DNA of 64,000 nt from Rhodopseudomonas sp. (lineage in GTDB: Bacteria > Pseudomonadota > Alphaproteobacteria > Rhizobiales > Xanthobacteraceae), in the NCBI RefSeq assembly GCF_013377015.1, contig NZ_JACABA010000002.1, positions 62,001-126,000 of the forward strand. The letters are read 5' to 3'. A model generated the notes under the pieces. It did no database searches. It was not told the DNA's origin and worked only from the letters and a program-made list of their open reading frames with translations. This document shows positions 18,895 through 27,996 of the stretch, piece after piece. Position 1 is the first letter of the stretch. Each line of letters starts with the position of its first letter. The position numbers and the translations under genes are program-made.

Positions 18895-19425
18895 ATGGAA
18901 GGCGCGATTCAGGGCCTGATCGAGTTCGTGCGCGCTCACGAGGCATGGGCCGCGCCGATCGTGCTGCTGCTGGCGTTCGGCGAATCGCTGGCGTTCATTT
19001 CGCTGCTGATCCCCGCCTGGGGCGCGCTGGTGGCGATCGGGGCGCTGATCGGCGCCAGCGGCATCAGCTTCTGGCCCGTATGGCTTGCCGGTGGCGTCGG
19101 CGCGGCGCTCGGCGACTGGCTGTCGTACTGGTTCGGCTACAAGTACAAGGAAAACGTCGCGCAGATCTGGCCGCTGTCGAGCTTTCCGGGGCTGCTGCTG
19201 CGCGGCGAGGATTTCGTGCAGAAATGGGGCGTGCCGAGCATCTTCATCGGCCGCTTCTTCGGCCCGCTGCGCGCCTCAGTGCCGCTGGCGGCCGGCATCT
19301 TCGAGATGGATTATTGGACCTTCCAGATCGCCAACGTGGTTTCGGCGCTGGTGTGGGCGGCGGCCTTGCTGCTGTTCGGCGACGTGATCTCGCTGATCAT
19401 CGAATGGATCTGGCGGACGGTCTAG
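18895..19425 (+). CDS. DedA family membrane protein
   Basis: A 176-residue integral membrane protein of the DedA/SNARE-associated family. FGESLAFISLLIPAWGAL, GDWLSYWFGYKY and the conserved GRFFGPLRASVPLAAG motif are present. Family members are linked to undecaprenyl-phosphate or phospholipid flipping and envelope homeostasis (family knowledge). ATG 18895 is preceded by AGGGAAGGG; the in-frame ATG at 18826 has no ribosome-binding site. Divergent from parE. Confidence 0.9.
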   Translation: MEGAIQGLIEFVRAHEAWAAPIVLLLAFGESLAFISLLIPAWGALVAIGALIGASGISFWPVWLAGGVGAALGDWLSYWFGYKYKENVAQIWPLSSFPGLLLRGEDFVQKWGVPSIFIGRFFGPLRASVPLAAGIFEMDYWTFQIANVVSALVWAAALLLFGDVISLIIEWIWRTV

Positions 19426-19445
19426 GCGGGCTTGTCGACGATTTC

Positions 19446-20270
19446 TCAATCGTAATAGGCCGGCGCCATTTTCAGGCTGTCACGCTGCGCCTTGTCGTGG
19501 TTGATCCACAGCGTGGCCTTTTCCTTCGCCAGCACCTCGGCGATGCGCTGCATCGACGCCGCGGTCTTGTCCTTGTCGACATTGATTGCCGGAACGCGGC
19601 GATTGTCCCAGTTGCTCTGGAAGTGGACCGCGTCGCCCGATAGCAGAACCGCGCCGGTGTTCGGTAGCCGGACCAGCAGCGACTGATGGCCGGGGGTGTG
19701 ACCCGGCGTCGCGATCAGGGTCACGCTGCCGTCGCCAAACACGTCGTGGTCGCCGTCAAGCTTGGTCACCGGATGCTCCGGCTTGAAGCGGCCGACGCCG
19801 AGTGGCAGCGGCCAGTCGTATTCCACTTTCTGCACCAGCAGCATCGTGGTCGGGAACAACTCGACATTGCCGATATGATCCGGGTGGGTGTGGGAGATGG
19901 CGACGAATTTGAGATCGGCCGGCTTGACGGAGAGTTGATCGAGCTGGCTCGCCAGTGTTTTCGGCCGTCGCCAGTGCACCGCCTTCGGATCGGTCGGCGC
20001 CAGACCTTCGGGCATCGCGGCGATCGCGTCGGTGACGCCGGTGTCCCACAGTAGCCAGCCCTGGGCATGATGGATCAGGTAGCAGGTGTCGACGAAGTCC
20101 ATCGGCTTTCCGACATCGACGCCGGGCGACCAGCGCGAAATGTCGGTGGTGGAGCCTTCGCCGCAATTGAGGATGTAGAGCTTGTCGACGCCGGGTTTGG
20201 TCTGCGCCAGCACCGCAGTGGCCTGCAACGACAGCGCAACGGCGGCAATCACGATGGCGTTTGTCTTCAA
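19446..20270 (-). CDS. Secreted metallo-beta-lactamase-fold lactonase-like hydrolase
   Basis: 274 residues with a signal peptide (residues 1-22, ...TAVLAQ). The zinc motif HTHPDH is at 127-132, followed by ATPGHTPGHQS, SGDAVHFQSNWDN and WINHDKAQRD, the layout of N-acyl-homoserine-lactone lactonases (AiiA/AttM type). The export signal makes it periplasmic, unlike classic AHL lactonases, so the substrate may differ. Nothing nearby encodes quorum-sensing components. Divergent from the PaiB-like gene. Confidence 0.85.
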   Translation of the reverse strand: MKTNAIVIAAVALSLQATAVLAQTKPGVDKLYILNCGEGSTTDISRWSPGVDVGKPMDFVDTCYLIHHAQGWLLWDTGVTDAIAAMPEGLAPTDPKAVHWRRPKTLASQLDQLSVKPADLKFVAISHTHPDHIGNVELFPTTMLLVQKVEYDWPLPLGVGRFKPEHPVTKLDGDHDVFGDGSVTLIATPGHTPGHQSLLVRLPNTGAVLLSGDAVHFQSNWDNRRVPAINVDKDKTAASMQRIAEVLAKEKATLWINHDKAQRDSLKMAPAYYD

Positions 20271-20545
20271 AGTTTCTCTCCCCGGTTGGCCCGGTTCGAG
20301 TCCGGCTCCTCGTCAGCCTATGGCCAGACCGGGTCGCAGGGAAGTCCGCTGCGGCCGGAAAAATGTTGACGTGCGCTGGGCTCGGCCCTATCAGCTCGCC
20401 CATGATCAACCCCGTGACCATTCTCAAAGCTCACCGCCGCCGCATTCTCGCGGTATGGGCGGACGTCTGCGTCTGAGATTGTCGCCCCTGCCGCCGGATC
20501 CAGTCCGCGGCATCGTTGTTCCAAACCTCGCGATCTGAATTCGGC
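20271..20545. other. Intergenic region between divergent genes
   Basis: Together with the hairpin that follows, this is a 306-bp gap between the lactonase-like gene (reverse) and the PaiB-like gene (forward). It should hold both promoters. I see no coding frame with support and no clear -35/-10 pair. Confidence 0.4.
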
Positions 20546-20570
20546 GGCTCCTTTTTTCGAAGCAGGAGCC
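20546..20570 (+). promoter_or_regulatory. Hairpin that occludes the PaiB-like ribosome-binding site
   Basis: GGCTCCT (20546-20552) is the exact complement of AGGAGCC (20564-20570) with an 11-nt loop. The second arm contains the AGGAG ribosome-binding site of the gene starting at 20577. If it forms in the mRNA, initiation would be blocked until the 7-bp stem opens. Confidence 0.5.
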
Positions 20571-20576
20571 TATGCC

Positions 20577-21242
20577 ATGTATGTCCCGCCGCAATTCCAG
20601 CCTGACCGGTCCACCTGTCTCGCGTTCGCTGCCGCGCGCGGTTTCGGCACCGTCTGCGCCTGGGACGGCGACAAACCGGTGGCCGCGCCGGTGCCGTTCT
20701 GTATGGATTTTTCCTCCAACGGCACGCCGCTGCTGTCGTTCCATGTCGCGCGCGGCAATCCGCTGACTCGGCTCGGCAACGGCCGCGCCAGATGGCTGAT
20801 GGCGGTGAACGGCGACGACGCCTATGTCTCGCCCGACTGGTACGCCTCGCCCAACCAGGTGCCGACCTGGCTGTATCAGAGCGTGCATCTGACCGGGGCG
20901 GCGGCCGTGATGTCCGACGTCGAACTCGCCGCGCATCTTGACGGTTTGAGCGCAACGTTCGAAAGCTGTTTGCCGAAGCCGCACTGGACCCTGGCGAAGA
21001 TGCCGGCGGGGCGGCGCGAGGCGATGAAGCAGGCGATCGTCGGGGTGATGTTGCGGGTGGATGTGGTTGAGGGCAGCTTCAAGCTGAACCAGCACAAGTC
21101 CGATGCCGATCACGAGGCGGTCGCGGTGGCGCTGGCGCGGCAGGGCGATCCCGCGGCGCAAGCGATCGCGTCGCAGATGATCGCGCTGCGGCCGCAGTTG
21201 GACTACAGATTGAACGCGCCGGTCGGCGAAGCCGCATTGTGA
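20577..21242 (+). CDS. FMN-binding negative transcriptional regulator-like protein (PaiB family)
   Basis: A 221-residue split-barrel flavin-binding protein. MYVPPQF at the start, [33 protein letters not shown] and the C-terminal [18 protein letters not shown] are hallmarks of the PaiB family. B. subtilis PaiB acts with PaiA in regulating sporulation and degradative genes, but here no PaiA is adjacent and the protein has no helix-turn-helix, so a flavin-dependent enzymatic role is equally likely. argC begins 10 bp downstream, so the two may be cotranscribed. Confidence 0.88.
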   Translation: MYVPPQFQPDRSTCLAFAAARGFGTVCAWDGDKPVAAPVPFCMDFSSNGTPLLSFHVARGNPLTRLGNGRARWLMAVNGDDAYVSPDWYASPNQVPTWLYQSVHLTGAAAVMSDVELAAHLDGLSATFESCLPKPHWTLAKMPAGRREAMKQAIVGVMLRVDVVEGSFKLNQHKSDADHEAVAVALARQGDPAAQAIASQMIALRPQLDYRLNAPVGEAAL

Positions 21243-21252
21243 AGGAATTGAG

Positions 21253-22254
21253 ATGACCCTCTCGGACTCGACGCGGACGGAAGCCGCAACCGCAAGCAGC
21301 CGCGGCGTCAGGCCCAGCGTGTTCGTCGACGGCGCCGCCGGAACCACGGGTCTCGGCATTCGCGAGCGCCTCGCCCGGCAGAACGAAATCATCGTCAAAC
21401 AGATCGACGACGCCAAGCGCAAGGACGCCAGCGCCAAGCGCGCGCTGATGCAGGAGGTCGACCTCGTCATCCTCTGCCTGCCGGACGATGCGGCGAAAGA
21501 GACCGTGGCGCTGATCGACGGCATGGGCGCCGCCGGACCCAAGGTGCTCGATGCGTCGACCGCGTTTCGGGTCGCGCCCGGCTGGGCCTACGGCTTTCCG
21601 GAGCTTGCCGCGGATCAGGCCGACAAAATCCGCACTGCTCGAAAAGTCTCCAATCCGGGCTGCTATCCGACCGGCGCGGTGGCGTTGCTGCGGCCGCTGG
21701 TCGATGCCGGCCTGCTGTCGGCCGACCATCCGGTCAGCATCAACGCCGTGAGCGGCTATTCGGGTGGCGGCAAGGCAATGATCGAGAGCTACGAGAGCGG
21801 CACCGCGCCGGCTTTCGAGCTGTACGGCCTCGGCTTCGCGCACAAGCATCTGGCGGAGACGCAGCAATATTCGCATTTGACGCGGCGGCCGATCTTCGTG
21901 CCCTCGGTCGGCAATTTCCGCCAGGGCATGCTGGTCTCGGTGCCGCTGCATCTCGACATGCTGCCCGGCAAGCCCAGTGCCGCCGATCTGCATGCGGCGT
22001 TGGCGCAGCGCTACGCCGGCAGTCGCTATGTCTCGGTGGTGCCGCTCGATAGCGCGACCAACCGCAGCGGACGGATCGAGCCGGAGGCGCTCAACGAGAC
22101 CAATCGTCTGGAGCTTTATGTCTTTGCCAGTGACGAGCATCGACAGGTTGTGCTGGTGGCGCGGCTGGACAACCTGGGCAAAGGCGCCTCGGGCGCGGCG
22201 GTGCAGAACATGCGGCTGATGCTCGGCGTCGCCGATGACGCGGCCAATGTCTAG
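21253..22254 (+). CDS. argC: N-acetyl-gamma-glutamyl-phosphate reductase, short form
   Basis: NADPH-dependent reduction of N-acetylglutamyl phosphate, third step of arginine biosynthesis. 333 residues. [17 protein letters not shown] is the nucleotide-binding start, Cys137 in NPGCYPTGA is the catalytic nucleophile, and [11 protein letters not shown] follows. The sequence matches the shorter, less common ArgC subfamily found in many alphaproteobacteria. About 20 residues before the core are a Ser/Thr/Ala-rich extension. Its 3' end overlaps the methyltransferase gene. Confidence 0.93.
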   Translation: MTLSDSTRTEAATASSRGVRPSVFVDGAAGTTGLGIRERLARQNEIIVKQIDDAKRKDASAKRALMQEVDLVILCLPDDAAKETVALIDGMGAAGPKVLDASTAFRVAPGWAYGFPELAADQADKIRTARKVSNPGCYPTGAVALLRPLVDAGLLSADHPVSINAVSGYSGGGKAMIESYESGTAPAFELYGLGFAHKHLAETQQYSHLTRRPIFVPSVGNFRQGMLVSVPLHLDMLPGKPSAADLHAALAQRYAGSRYVSVVPLDSATNRSGRIEPEALNETNRLELYVFASDEHRQVVLVARLDNLGKGASGAAVQNMRLMLGVADDAANV

Positions 22255-22894
22255 CGGCGCCGACCCTCGCGCCGGGAGCAGCGTGGACGACGCGACGCTG
22301 ACCTTCTACCGGCGCAACGCACAGGAGTACGCCGGATGGAGCAAACGCCGGCACCGACGACTGGCTGACTTCCTGGCATTGCTGCCGCCCGCGGCTTCGA
22401 TCCTCGAGCTCGGCTGCGGCGCCGGTGGCGATACCGCGCATATGCTGGCGAACGGTTTTGACGTGCGCGCCACCGACGGATCGCCCGAGATGGCGGCCGA
22501 AGCGGCGCGCCGGCTCAAGCATCCGGTCGAGACCATGCTGTTCCACGAACTGAGCGCGGTCGCGGCGTATCGCGGCGTCTGGGCCAGCGCCTGCCTGCTG
22601 CATGTGCCGAGAAATGAGCTCGGCGATGTTTTGGCGCGGATCTGGCGTGCGTTGCAGCCGGGCGGATTTTTCTACGCCAGCTTCAAGGCCGGTGACGCCG
22701 AGGGCCGCGACAAGCTCGCACGCTACTACAACTATCCGTCGCCCGACTGGTTACGTGCGCAATATGCCGATGCCGGAAGCTGGGATTCGGTCGTGATCGA
22801 GACCAGCGAAGACAAGGGCTTCGATGGCGAGCCGGCCACCATCCTGCACGTACTGGCGCGCAAAGCGCTGGGAGACGCCGCCGCCAAAATCTGA
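22247..22894 (+). CDS. SAM-dependent methyltransferase
   Basis: A 215-residue class I methyltransferase. Motif [13 protein letters not shown] and the following acidic D-G in RATDGSPEM bind S-adenosylmethionine. [31 protein letters not shown] fits motifs IV-V of small-molecule methyltransferases. Substrate unknown. I chose ATG 22247 (overlapping argC by 8 bp); ATG 22235 in the same frame would add four residues. Neither has a strong ribosome-binding site, consistent with coupling to argC. Confidence 0.85.
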   Translation: MSSGADPRAGSSVDDATLTFYRRNAQEYAGWSKRRHRRLADFLALLPPAASILELGCGAGGDTAHMLANGFDVRATDGSPEMAAEAARRLKHPVETMLFHELSAVAAYRGVWASACLLHVPRNELGDVLARIWRALQPGGFFYASFKAGDAEGRDKLARYYNYPSPDWLRAQYADAGSWDSVVIETSEDKGFDGEPATILHVLARKALGDAAAKI

Positions 22895-23050
22895 CTGACG
22901 ATGGTGACATCGGTCTCGTGATCTTGATCGTCATGTGAGCTTGACGGATTTTGGCTGAATGGCGCTAATGTCGCCTGACATCGTCGGGGCTAAGCTGCGC
23001 TGGTCGCAGCGAAATGTCGCTTTCCCGACGCATTGAGCGAAGGTGAAGCG

Positions 23051-23413
23051 ATGACGGCAATTCCCGTTCTGGTGATCCTCTCCGCGGCGACGGCGATCGG
23101 GCTCTATCTCGGGCTGTTGTACCTGCGCGGCGAGCGCAAGCCGGGGCTGATCGCCTTCCACTTGCTGCTCGGCTTCGGCGGACTGGAAACGCTGGTGATG
23201 CTGCTGCACGGCACCCCGAACGGTGCGGCCGGGGCGACCACCGGGACGTTCGGCTATACGGCGGCGGGGCTGTTCGGCGTCTCGGCATTTTCCGGCTTTG
23301 TCGCCGCCTTGGCTCGGCGGTCGCCGGTCGCCGCAAATGTGGTGCTCGGCACCCATGTCACGGTCGGGCTGGCCGGTTTTGCGCTGTTTCTCGCCTGGGT
23401 GTCGACGCTGTAA
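23051..23413 (+). CDS. Small multi-pass membrane protein, unknown function
   Basis: 120 residues from ATG 23051 with AGGTGAAG just upstream; a TTG at 23033 is in frame. Four hydrophobic stretches are visible: residues about 3-24, 36-55, 66-88 and 98-118. There are no conserved catalytic residues that I recognise. It stands alone between the methyltransferase and the convergent GGDEF protein. Confidence 0.7.
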   Translation: MTAIPVLVILSAATAIGLYLGLLYLRGERKPGLIAFHLLLGFGGLETLVMLLHGTPNGAAGATTGTFGYTAAGLFGVSAFSGFVAALARRSPVAANVVLGTHVTVGLAGFALFLAWVSTL

Positions 23414-23453
23414 CGCGAGCGTACCCGGCGCCGGCAACCTGCTTCAGTCCCAG

Positions 23454-24767
23454 CTATGCGACCATATCGTCATGGATCGATTGGTTCTGCGCGATCCCCA
23501 CCTGGAGCAGTGCCTTACGCAACTCCTTGTCGGTCACGCGGCGCGTCAGGGTGTGCGCCTTCATGCCTGCCTCGTAGAAGCGATAGGTGCCGCGGCCTTC
23601 GGCCTTGGCGCTGTACAACGCGGTGTCGGCCTTCATGAGCAGTTCGTCCGGCGCGGTGCCGTCGCCCGGCGACAGCGCGATCCCGACGCTGGCACCGACC
23701 ACGACGTGATTGCCCTGGATGGTGTAGGGCGCAGCGATGACGCGAACGATCCGGGCCGCCAGCGCAGCGGGCGCATGCGCATCGGTTGAAACCTGGACGA
23801 TTGCGAACTCATCGCCGCCCAGTCGAGCCACCGTATCGCCGCTGCGGACGCAGTGAACCAGCCGCTGCGAAACCTCGTTCAGAAGCGCGTCGCCGATCGA
23901 ATGTCCAAAGGTGTCGTTGATGTCCTTGAAGTGATCGAGGTCGAGATAAAGCACCGCGATACGGGAGACGGGCAGGGCGTTGTTCAGCACGCGCTCGAGG
24001 TCGTGGCGAAATTTGGCCCGGTTCGGCAATTGGGTGAGCGGGTCGTGAAGCGCCAGATGGGCGATCTGCTCCTGCGCCTCGCGCCATTCGGTGACGTCTT
24101 CCAGCGTCGCGACCCAGCCGTGCCCCGGCAATGGCTGTTCGGTGACCCGGAGCACCCTGCCGGCGGCGGTAATCTCCCTGATCGCCGGATGACCGCCACG
24201 CATTTCGGCCATGACGGTTGCGGAGAATTGATCGGGGTCCTCGGCGAATTCACCGAGGCCCTGAAGGCGCTTGAGTTGATCGCGCAACGACATGCCAAGC
24301 AGCGTCGTCGCCGGAATGCCGATCATCGCGGCGTAGCGTGCATTGAACAACGTGATGCAACCCTCGGCGTCGAACATGCACAGCGCCTGCGGCATGTTCT
24401 CGATCGCGGTGTCGAGCAACAGCTTCTGCTGCCTCAACTGGATTTGCGTGCGGCCGTTGCTCAGCGCGATCCAGAGACCCGCTCCGGTTGCAAGGACGGC
24501 GACGGCTAGCGTCAGCAGCATCAGGCCGAGATCGTCAGCCGCGGCGGCGGGGGAATCGGACGCCAGCAACGCGATGACGTGGGTCGTCCAAATGCCATAG
24601 CCGCCGGACACCGCACTCAATCCCAGCCAGATTAGCCGTGGACGCCCCTGCGTCGCCAGACAGCGCTTGAACAGGGCGATCGAGACGATCGCGGCCCACA
24701 GGCTGGTCGCGATCGCGAGCGCGACCAGCCGTGGGTCATGTTCAGTGGAAAGAAAGACTTGTGGCAT
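23454..24767 (-). CDS. Membrane PAS-GGDEF diguanylate cyclase, EAL domain absent
   Basis: 437 residues. Two to three N-terminal transmembrane helices include WTTHVIALLA, which resembles a degenerate MHYT motif. A PAS domain follows at about 120-230 (ENMPQALCMFDAEGCITLFNARYA) and then a GGDEF domain with intact VARLGGDEFAIV and an intact I-site (RSGD five residues upstream). Relatives normally continue into an EAL phosphodiesterase; here the frame stops just after DKELRKAL, the usual start of EAL, with a short unrelated tail. It should make, not degrade, c-di-GMP. Confidence 0.88.
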   Translation of the reverse strand: MPQVFLSTEHDPRLVALAIATSLWAAIVSIALFKRCLATQGRPRLIWLGLSAVSGGYGIWTTHVIALLASDSPAAAADDLGLMLLTLAVAVLATGAGLWIALSNGRTQIQLRQQKLLLDTAIENMPQALCMFDAEGCITLFNARYAAMIGIPATTLLGMSLRDQLKRLQGLGEFAEDPDQFSATVMAEMRGGHPAIREITAAGRVLRVTEQPLPGHGWVATLEDVTEWREAQEQIAHLALHDPLTQLPNRAKFRHDLERVLNNALPVSRIAVLYLDLDHFKDINDTFGHSIGDALLNEVSQRLVHCVRSGDTVARLGGDEFAIVQVSTDAHAPAALAARIVRVIAAPYTIQGNHVVVGASVGIALSPGDGTAPDELLMKADTALYSAKAEGRGTYRFYEAGMKAHTLTRRVTDKELRKALLQVGIAQNQSIHDDMVA

Positions 24768-24914
24768 CGCAGGGTCCGACTTGTTCGCTTGCCCTGCGAT
24801 TTGTCACGCGAACACGTAACGGTCGGTGAATCCATGGCCAATCACTGCGTGAATGGCTAACAACGACTTGATCGGCTCAGTCTGCGTACCTTCAATGAGT
24901 AGCCGCGTACGGTT

Positions 24915-25313
24915 TTACAGGATTTTGAAGATCGCCAGCGCGAGCACCGCCTGCGCGCAGAATCCGACGGTGAAGGTCAGCGTGCGCAGCACCGGCACGC
25001 CGAACCCATAGACGATCGCATGCGCGAGGCGCGACCAAAAATATACCGCGCAGGCGAGCACGGTCCATTTGCTGGAATAATCGATCGCGTTAAGGATCAA
25101 CACCAAAGGCGCGAAGATGATCAGGTTTTCAACCGCATTGTCGTGCGCGAACATCAGACGGTTGGCCCAGGACGCATGCGGCTTGTCGTTGCGCGAGGGA
25201 TTGGCCATCGCACCGCCCAGGCCGCGCACCGCGACGCGATTGAGCACATAAGGCAGCCACAATAAGCCGGTCAAAATCACCGTCAGCGTCAGCCAGAACA
25301 ATTCGCGCGTCAT
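24915..25313 (-). CDS. MAPEG family membrane protein
   Basis: 132 residues, four transmembrane helices. FAHDNAVENLIIFAPLVLI and YFWSRLAHAIVYGFGVPVLRTLTFTVGF match the MAPEG (membrane-associated eicosanoid and glutathione metabolism) family. Bacterial members are mostly uncharacterised; some have glutathione transferase activity. ATG 25313 lies at good distance from AAGGA; a GTG two codons upstream is possible. Same strand as phaC, 130 bp downstream of its stop. Confidence 0.85.
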   Translation of the reverse strand: MTRELFWLTLTVILTGLLWLPYVLNRVAVRGLGGAMANPSRNDKPHASWANRLMFAHDNAVENLIIFAPLVLILNAIDYSSKWTVLACAVYFWSRLAHAIVYGFGVPVLRTLTFTVGFCAQAVLALAIFKIL

Positions 25314-25443
25314 CGACACGGTCCTTTCGATGTCAGGATGGATCTAGCCGACAAGCGACTCGCGCCTGGCGGACGCTCAGCGACGGCGTTGCGTCGGACC
25401 ATAGCCGATCAGCGCAGCAACGCCAATGCGGGGCGCGCGGCGA

Positions 25444-27249
25444 TCAGGCGCGCACACGGACGTAGCTTCCGGGCGCATCCTCGATCCCGGGGAACGCCGC
25501 GGTGCCGACCGCGCGCGCCGGAACCTGTTCGGGATCAAACGTGCCCAGCCATTCCCGCCAGTCGGGCCACCACGAGCCCTTGTGCTCCTGCGCGGTCTTC
25601 ATCCAGTCGACCACGCTGGTGGCCTTGCTGGCGTCGTTGGTCCAGTATTGATACTTGCCGGCGGCCGGCGGATTGACCACCCCAGCGATATGGCCCGATC
25701 CTGACAGCACGTATTTCACCGGGCCGCCGAAAAATTGCGAGCCGTACAGCACCGACTCCGCCGGCGCGATGTGGTCCTCGCGGGTGGCGAGGTTGTAGAC
25801 CGGCACCTTGACCTTGGAGAGGTCGAGCAGGGTGTTGTCGAGCACCATGGTGCCGGCCGACAGCCGGTTGTCGAGATAGCAGTTGCGCAGGTAGTAGGAA
25901 TGGTTCGCCGCCGGCATCCGCGTGGCGTCGGAATTCCAGTGCAGCAGGTCGAATGCCGAGGGCGGCTGGCCCTTCAGATAGTTGCTAACCACATAGGACC
26001 AGATCAGATCGTTGGAGCGCAGCATGTTGAAGGCCATCGCCATCCGCGCGCCCTCGAGCACGCCGGTGGTCTTCATGTCGCGCTCTAGCGCGCAGATTTG
26101 GTCCTCGTCGACGAACACCATGAGGTCGCCGGCGTGGGTGAAATCGACCTGGGTGGTGAGGAAAGTCGCGGAGGTGACGCGGACCCGGCGCTTGTCGGCC
26201 AGCCACGCCAAGGTCGCCGCGAGCAGGGTGCCGCCGACGCAATAGCCCAGGGTGTGAACCTTCATCTCGCCAGTGACCTGCTCGATGATGTCCATCGCGG
26301 TCAGCGGCCCCTGTTTCATGTAGTCGTCGAAGCCCTTGGCGGCGAGGCTCTTGTCCGGGTTGACCCAGGAGATCACGAACACCGTGAGTCCCTGATCGAC
26401 GCACCATTTGACGAAGGATTTTTCCGGCTTGAGGTCGAGGATGTAGAACTTGTTGATCCACGGCGGCACGATCAGCAGCGGGGTGCGCAGCACGTTCTCG
26501 GTGGTGGGCGTATACTGGATCAGCTGCATGATCTCGTTCTGGTAGATCACCTTGCCGGGCGTAGTCGCCATGTTGACGCCGACCGCGAGATTGGCCGGGT
26601 CGGATTGCCGGATCCGGAGCTGGCCGCCGCCGGCCTCGATGTCTTCCGCCAGCATCTTCATGCCGCGCACCAGATTGTCGCCGTTCGACGCCAGCGTCGT
26701 GCGCAGCAATTCCGGATTGGTCAGTACGAAATTCGACGGCGCCAGCGCATTGGTGATCTGCTGGACGTAGAATTCGGCCTTCTTCCTGGTGTGCGGATCG
26801 AGGCCCTCGGCCTTGGTCACGAGTTCATGCGCCCATTGCGTGGTGAGCAGATAGGCCTGCAGCAAGAACTCGAAGAATTGGTTGGATTTCCATTCCGGAT
26901 CGCTGAACCGCTTGTCGCGCGGCGGCGGCTCGATCGTCGGCGCGACTTGCTCGCCGATCAGGCGGCGCGCCGAATTGCCCCACAGGTCGAGATAGGCTTG
27001 GCCGAGTTTAGTCTGCAGCTCGGTGGCGCGGGTCTGGTCCGACATCCAGTAGTCGGCCACCGTGCTGAAGGTCTTGACGATCTCGGTGATCTCGGCCGGC
27101 GGCTTGTCCTTGGCCTCGCCATTGTCGCGCGGCTTGAGATAGGCCGCCAGCGCCTGGCCGCTGGATTCCATCGCGCGCGCCAGATTCAGGGCAAACACCT
27201 CAGGGTCGAACTTCTTGACAGGGGCGGTTTCTGCTAACACTTCGGCCAT
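25444..27249 (-). CDS. phaC: Class I poly(3-hydroxyalkanoate) synthase
   Basis: Polymerises 3-hydroxyacyl-CoA (mainly hydroxybutyryl-CoA) into storage granules. 601 residues, class I size. The lipase-like box is GYCVGG (335-340) with nucleophile Cys337; the acid lies in [13 protein letters not shown] and the base in [14 protein letters not shown]. Conserved [14 protein letters not shown] and [12 protein letters not shown] are present. It is divergent from a lipoprotein gene; the 238-bp spacer contains a PhaR-like TGC-rich site. phaA and phaB are not in the window. Confidence 0.96.
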   Translation of the reverse strand: MAEVLAETAPVKKFDPEVFALNLARAMESSGQALAAYLKPRDNGEAKDKPPAEITEIVKTFSTVADYWMSDQTRATELQTKLGQAYLDLWGNSARRLIGEQVAPTIEPPPRDKRFSDPEWKSNQFFEFLLQAYLLTTQWAHELVTKAEGLDPHTRKKAEFYVQQITNALAPSNFVLTNPELLRTTLASNGDNLVRGMKMLAEDIEAGGGQLRIRQSDPANLAVGVNMATTPGKVIYQNEIMQLIQYTPTTENVLRTPLLIVPPWINKFYILDLKPEKSFVKWCVDQGLTVFVISWVNPDKSLAAKGFDDYMKQGPLTAMDIIEQVTGEMKVHTLGYCVGGTLLAATLAWLADKRRVRVTSATFLTTQVDFTHAGDLMVFVDEDQICALERDMKTTGVLEGARMAMAFNMLRSNDLIWSYVVSNYLKGQPPSAFDLLHWNSDATRMPAANHSYYLRNCYLDNRLSAGTMVLDNTLLDLSKVKVPVYNLATREDHIAPAESVLYGSQFFGGPVKYVLSGSGHIAGVVNPPAAGKYQYWTNDASKATSVVDWMKTAQEHKGSWWPDWREWLGTFDPEQVPARAVGTAAFPGIEDAPGSYVRVRA

Positions 27250-27344
27250 TATCGGACACTACTGGTTTTGTGGAATTTCAAGGATCGGTTTTTCGTCGCG
27301 GCCCGATGATGGCATAGTTCGATGGATGTCGCTGAATTCGATGT

Positions 27345-27357
27345 GCTGCACTGCGAC
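27345..27357. promoter_or_regulatory. TGC-rich PhaR/PhbF-like site upstream of phaC
   Basis: TGCTGCACTGCGA fits the recalled PhbF/PhaR consensus TG-N-TGC-N3-GCAA with one mismatch. It lies about 96-108 bp before the phaC start. Short motif and recalled consensus, so weak support. Confidence 0.25.
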
Positions 27358-27487
27358 AAAGGGCGTCATTTGGTCACATTGCCGTTCCAGTGAGGCGCGC
27401 GGCTCTGTAGAAGTTAATGGTTTGGCGGCAAGATGGTTCTCCGCGAGTTCAGGCGGTGGAAGCGGCAGGCGTGGTGAGGCGAGGGGC

Positions 27488-27802
27488 GTGAAGATTTTGC
27501 AACCGGCAGGCTCGGACGGATGGGGCGGCGGCGCGCGCGCGGCGGTCGCGGCGGTGCTGTTGCTGGCCGGCATCGGGCTCGGCGGATGCTCGATCTCGCT
27601 GTCGGATCTGCCGCTGGGCTCCAGCGACGAGACCCGGGCGAAGGAGCCCGACGCGTTCCCGGCGGTCAACGATCTTCCTACCGGGCGGGAGGAAACCGCA
27701 ATGGCGCCGGCCGAACGCACCAAGATCGAGAGCGAGTTGATTGCCGCGCGCGAACGCCAGGCCGCAGTCGCCGCCGCACCGCCGCCACCTGCCAAGAAAT
27801 AG
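27488..27802 (+). CDS. Small predicted lipoprotein
   Basis: 104 residues from a GTG at 27488 preceded by GAGGGGC. After a short basic/glycine-rich start comes a hydrophobic stretch AAVAAVLLLAGIGLGG and a lipobox LGGC, so the mature protein would begin at a lipidated cysteine. The rest is Ser/Asp/Glu-rich, then a Glu/Arg helix and a Pro-rich end (APPPPAKK). No known domain. An open frame extends upstream to 27215 but crosses the phaC promoter region. Likely envelope-attached, function unknown. Confidence 0.7.
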   Translation: MKILQPAGSDGWGGGARAAVAAVLLLAGIGLGGCSISLSDLPLGSSDETRAKEPDAFPAVNDLPTGREETAMAPAERTKIESELIAARERQAAVAAAPPPPAKK

Positions 27803-27996
27803 CCTCAAAGCGTCCGCCGTCCGGTAAAATCGCCCGGGCCAGGACCAGGAGATGAGGCGTCCGGCAGGGACGCATGCCAGCCTTGCCGCAGATTGGCGCA
27901 AAATCTCGTAATCAAAGCGATTCCGCGTGTGAATCGGATTCCCCTCCGGTTCAGAACGCGGTAACCATCCAGCCGTTCGGTCGGGAGTCGAGGACC

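Noticed and set aside
27885-27996. Possible riboswitch in the leader of the aminotransferase-hom operon
   Set aside because: Only a 5-bp GATTC/GAATC dyad is visible; no match to SAM, threonine or other known aptamer cores.
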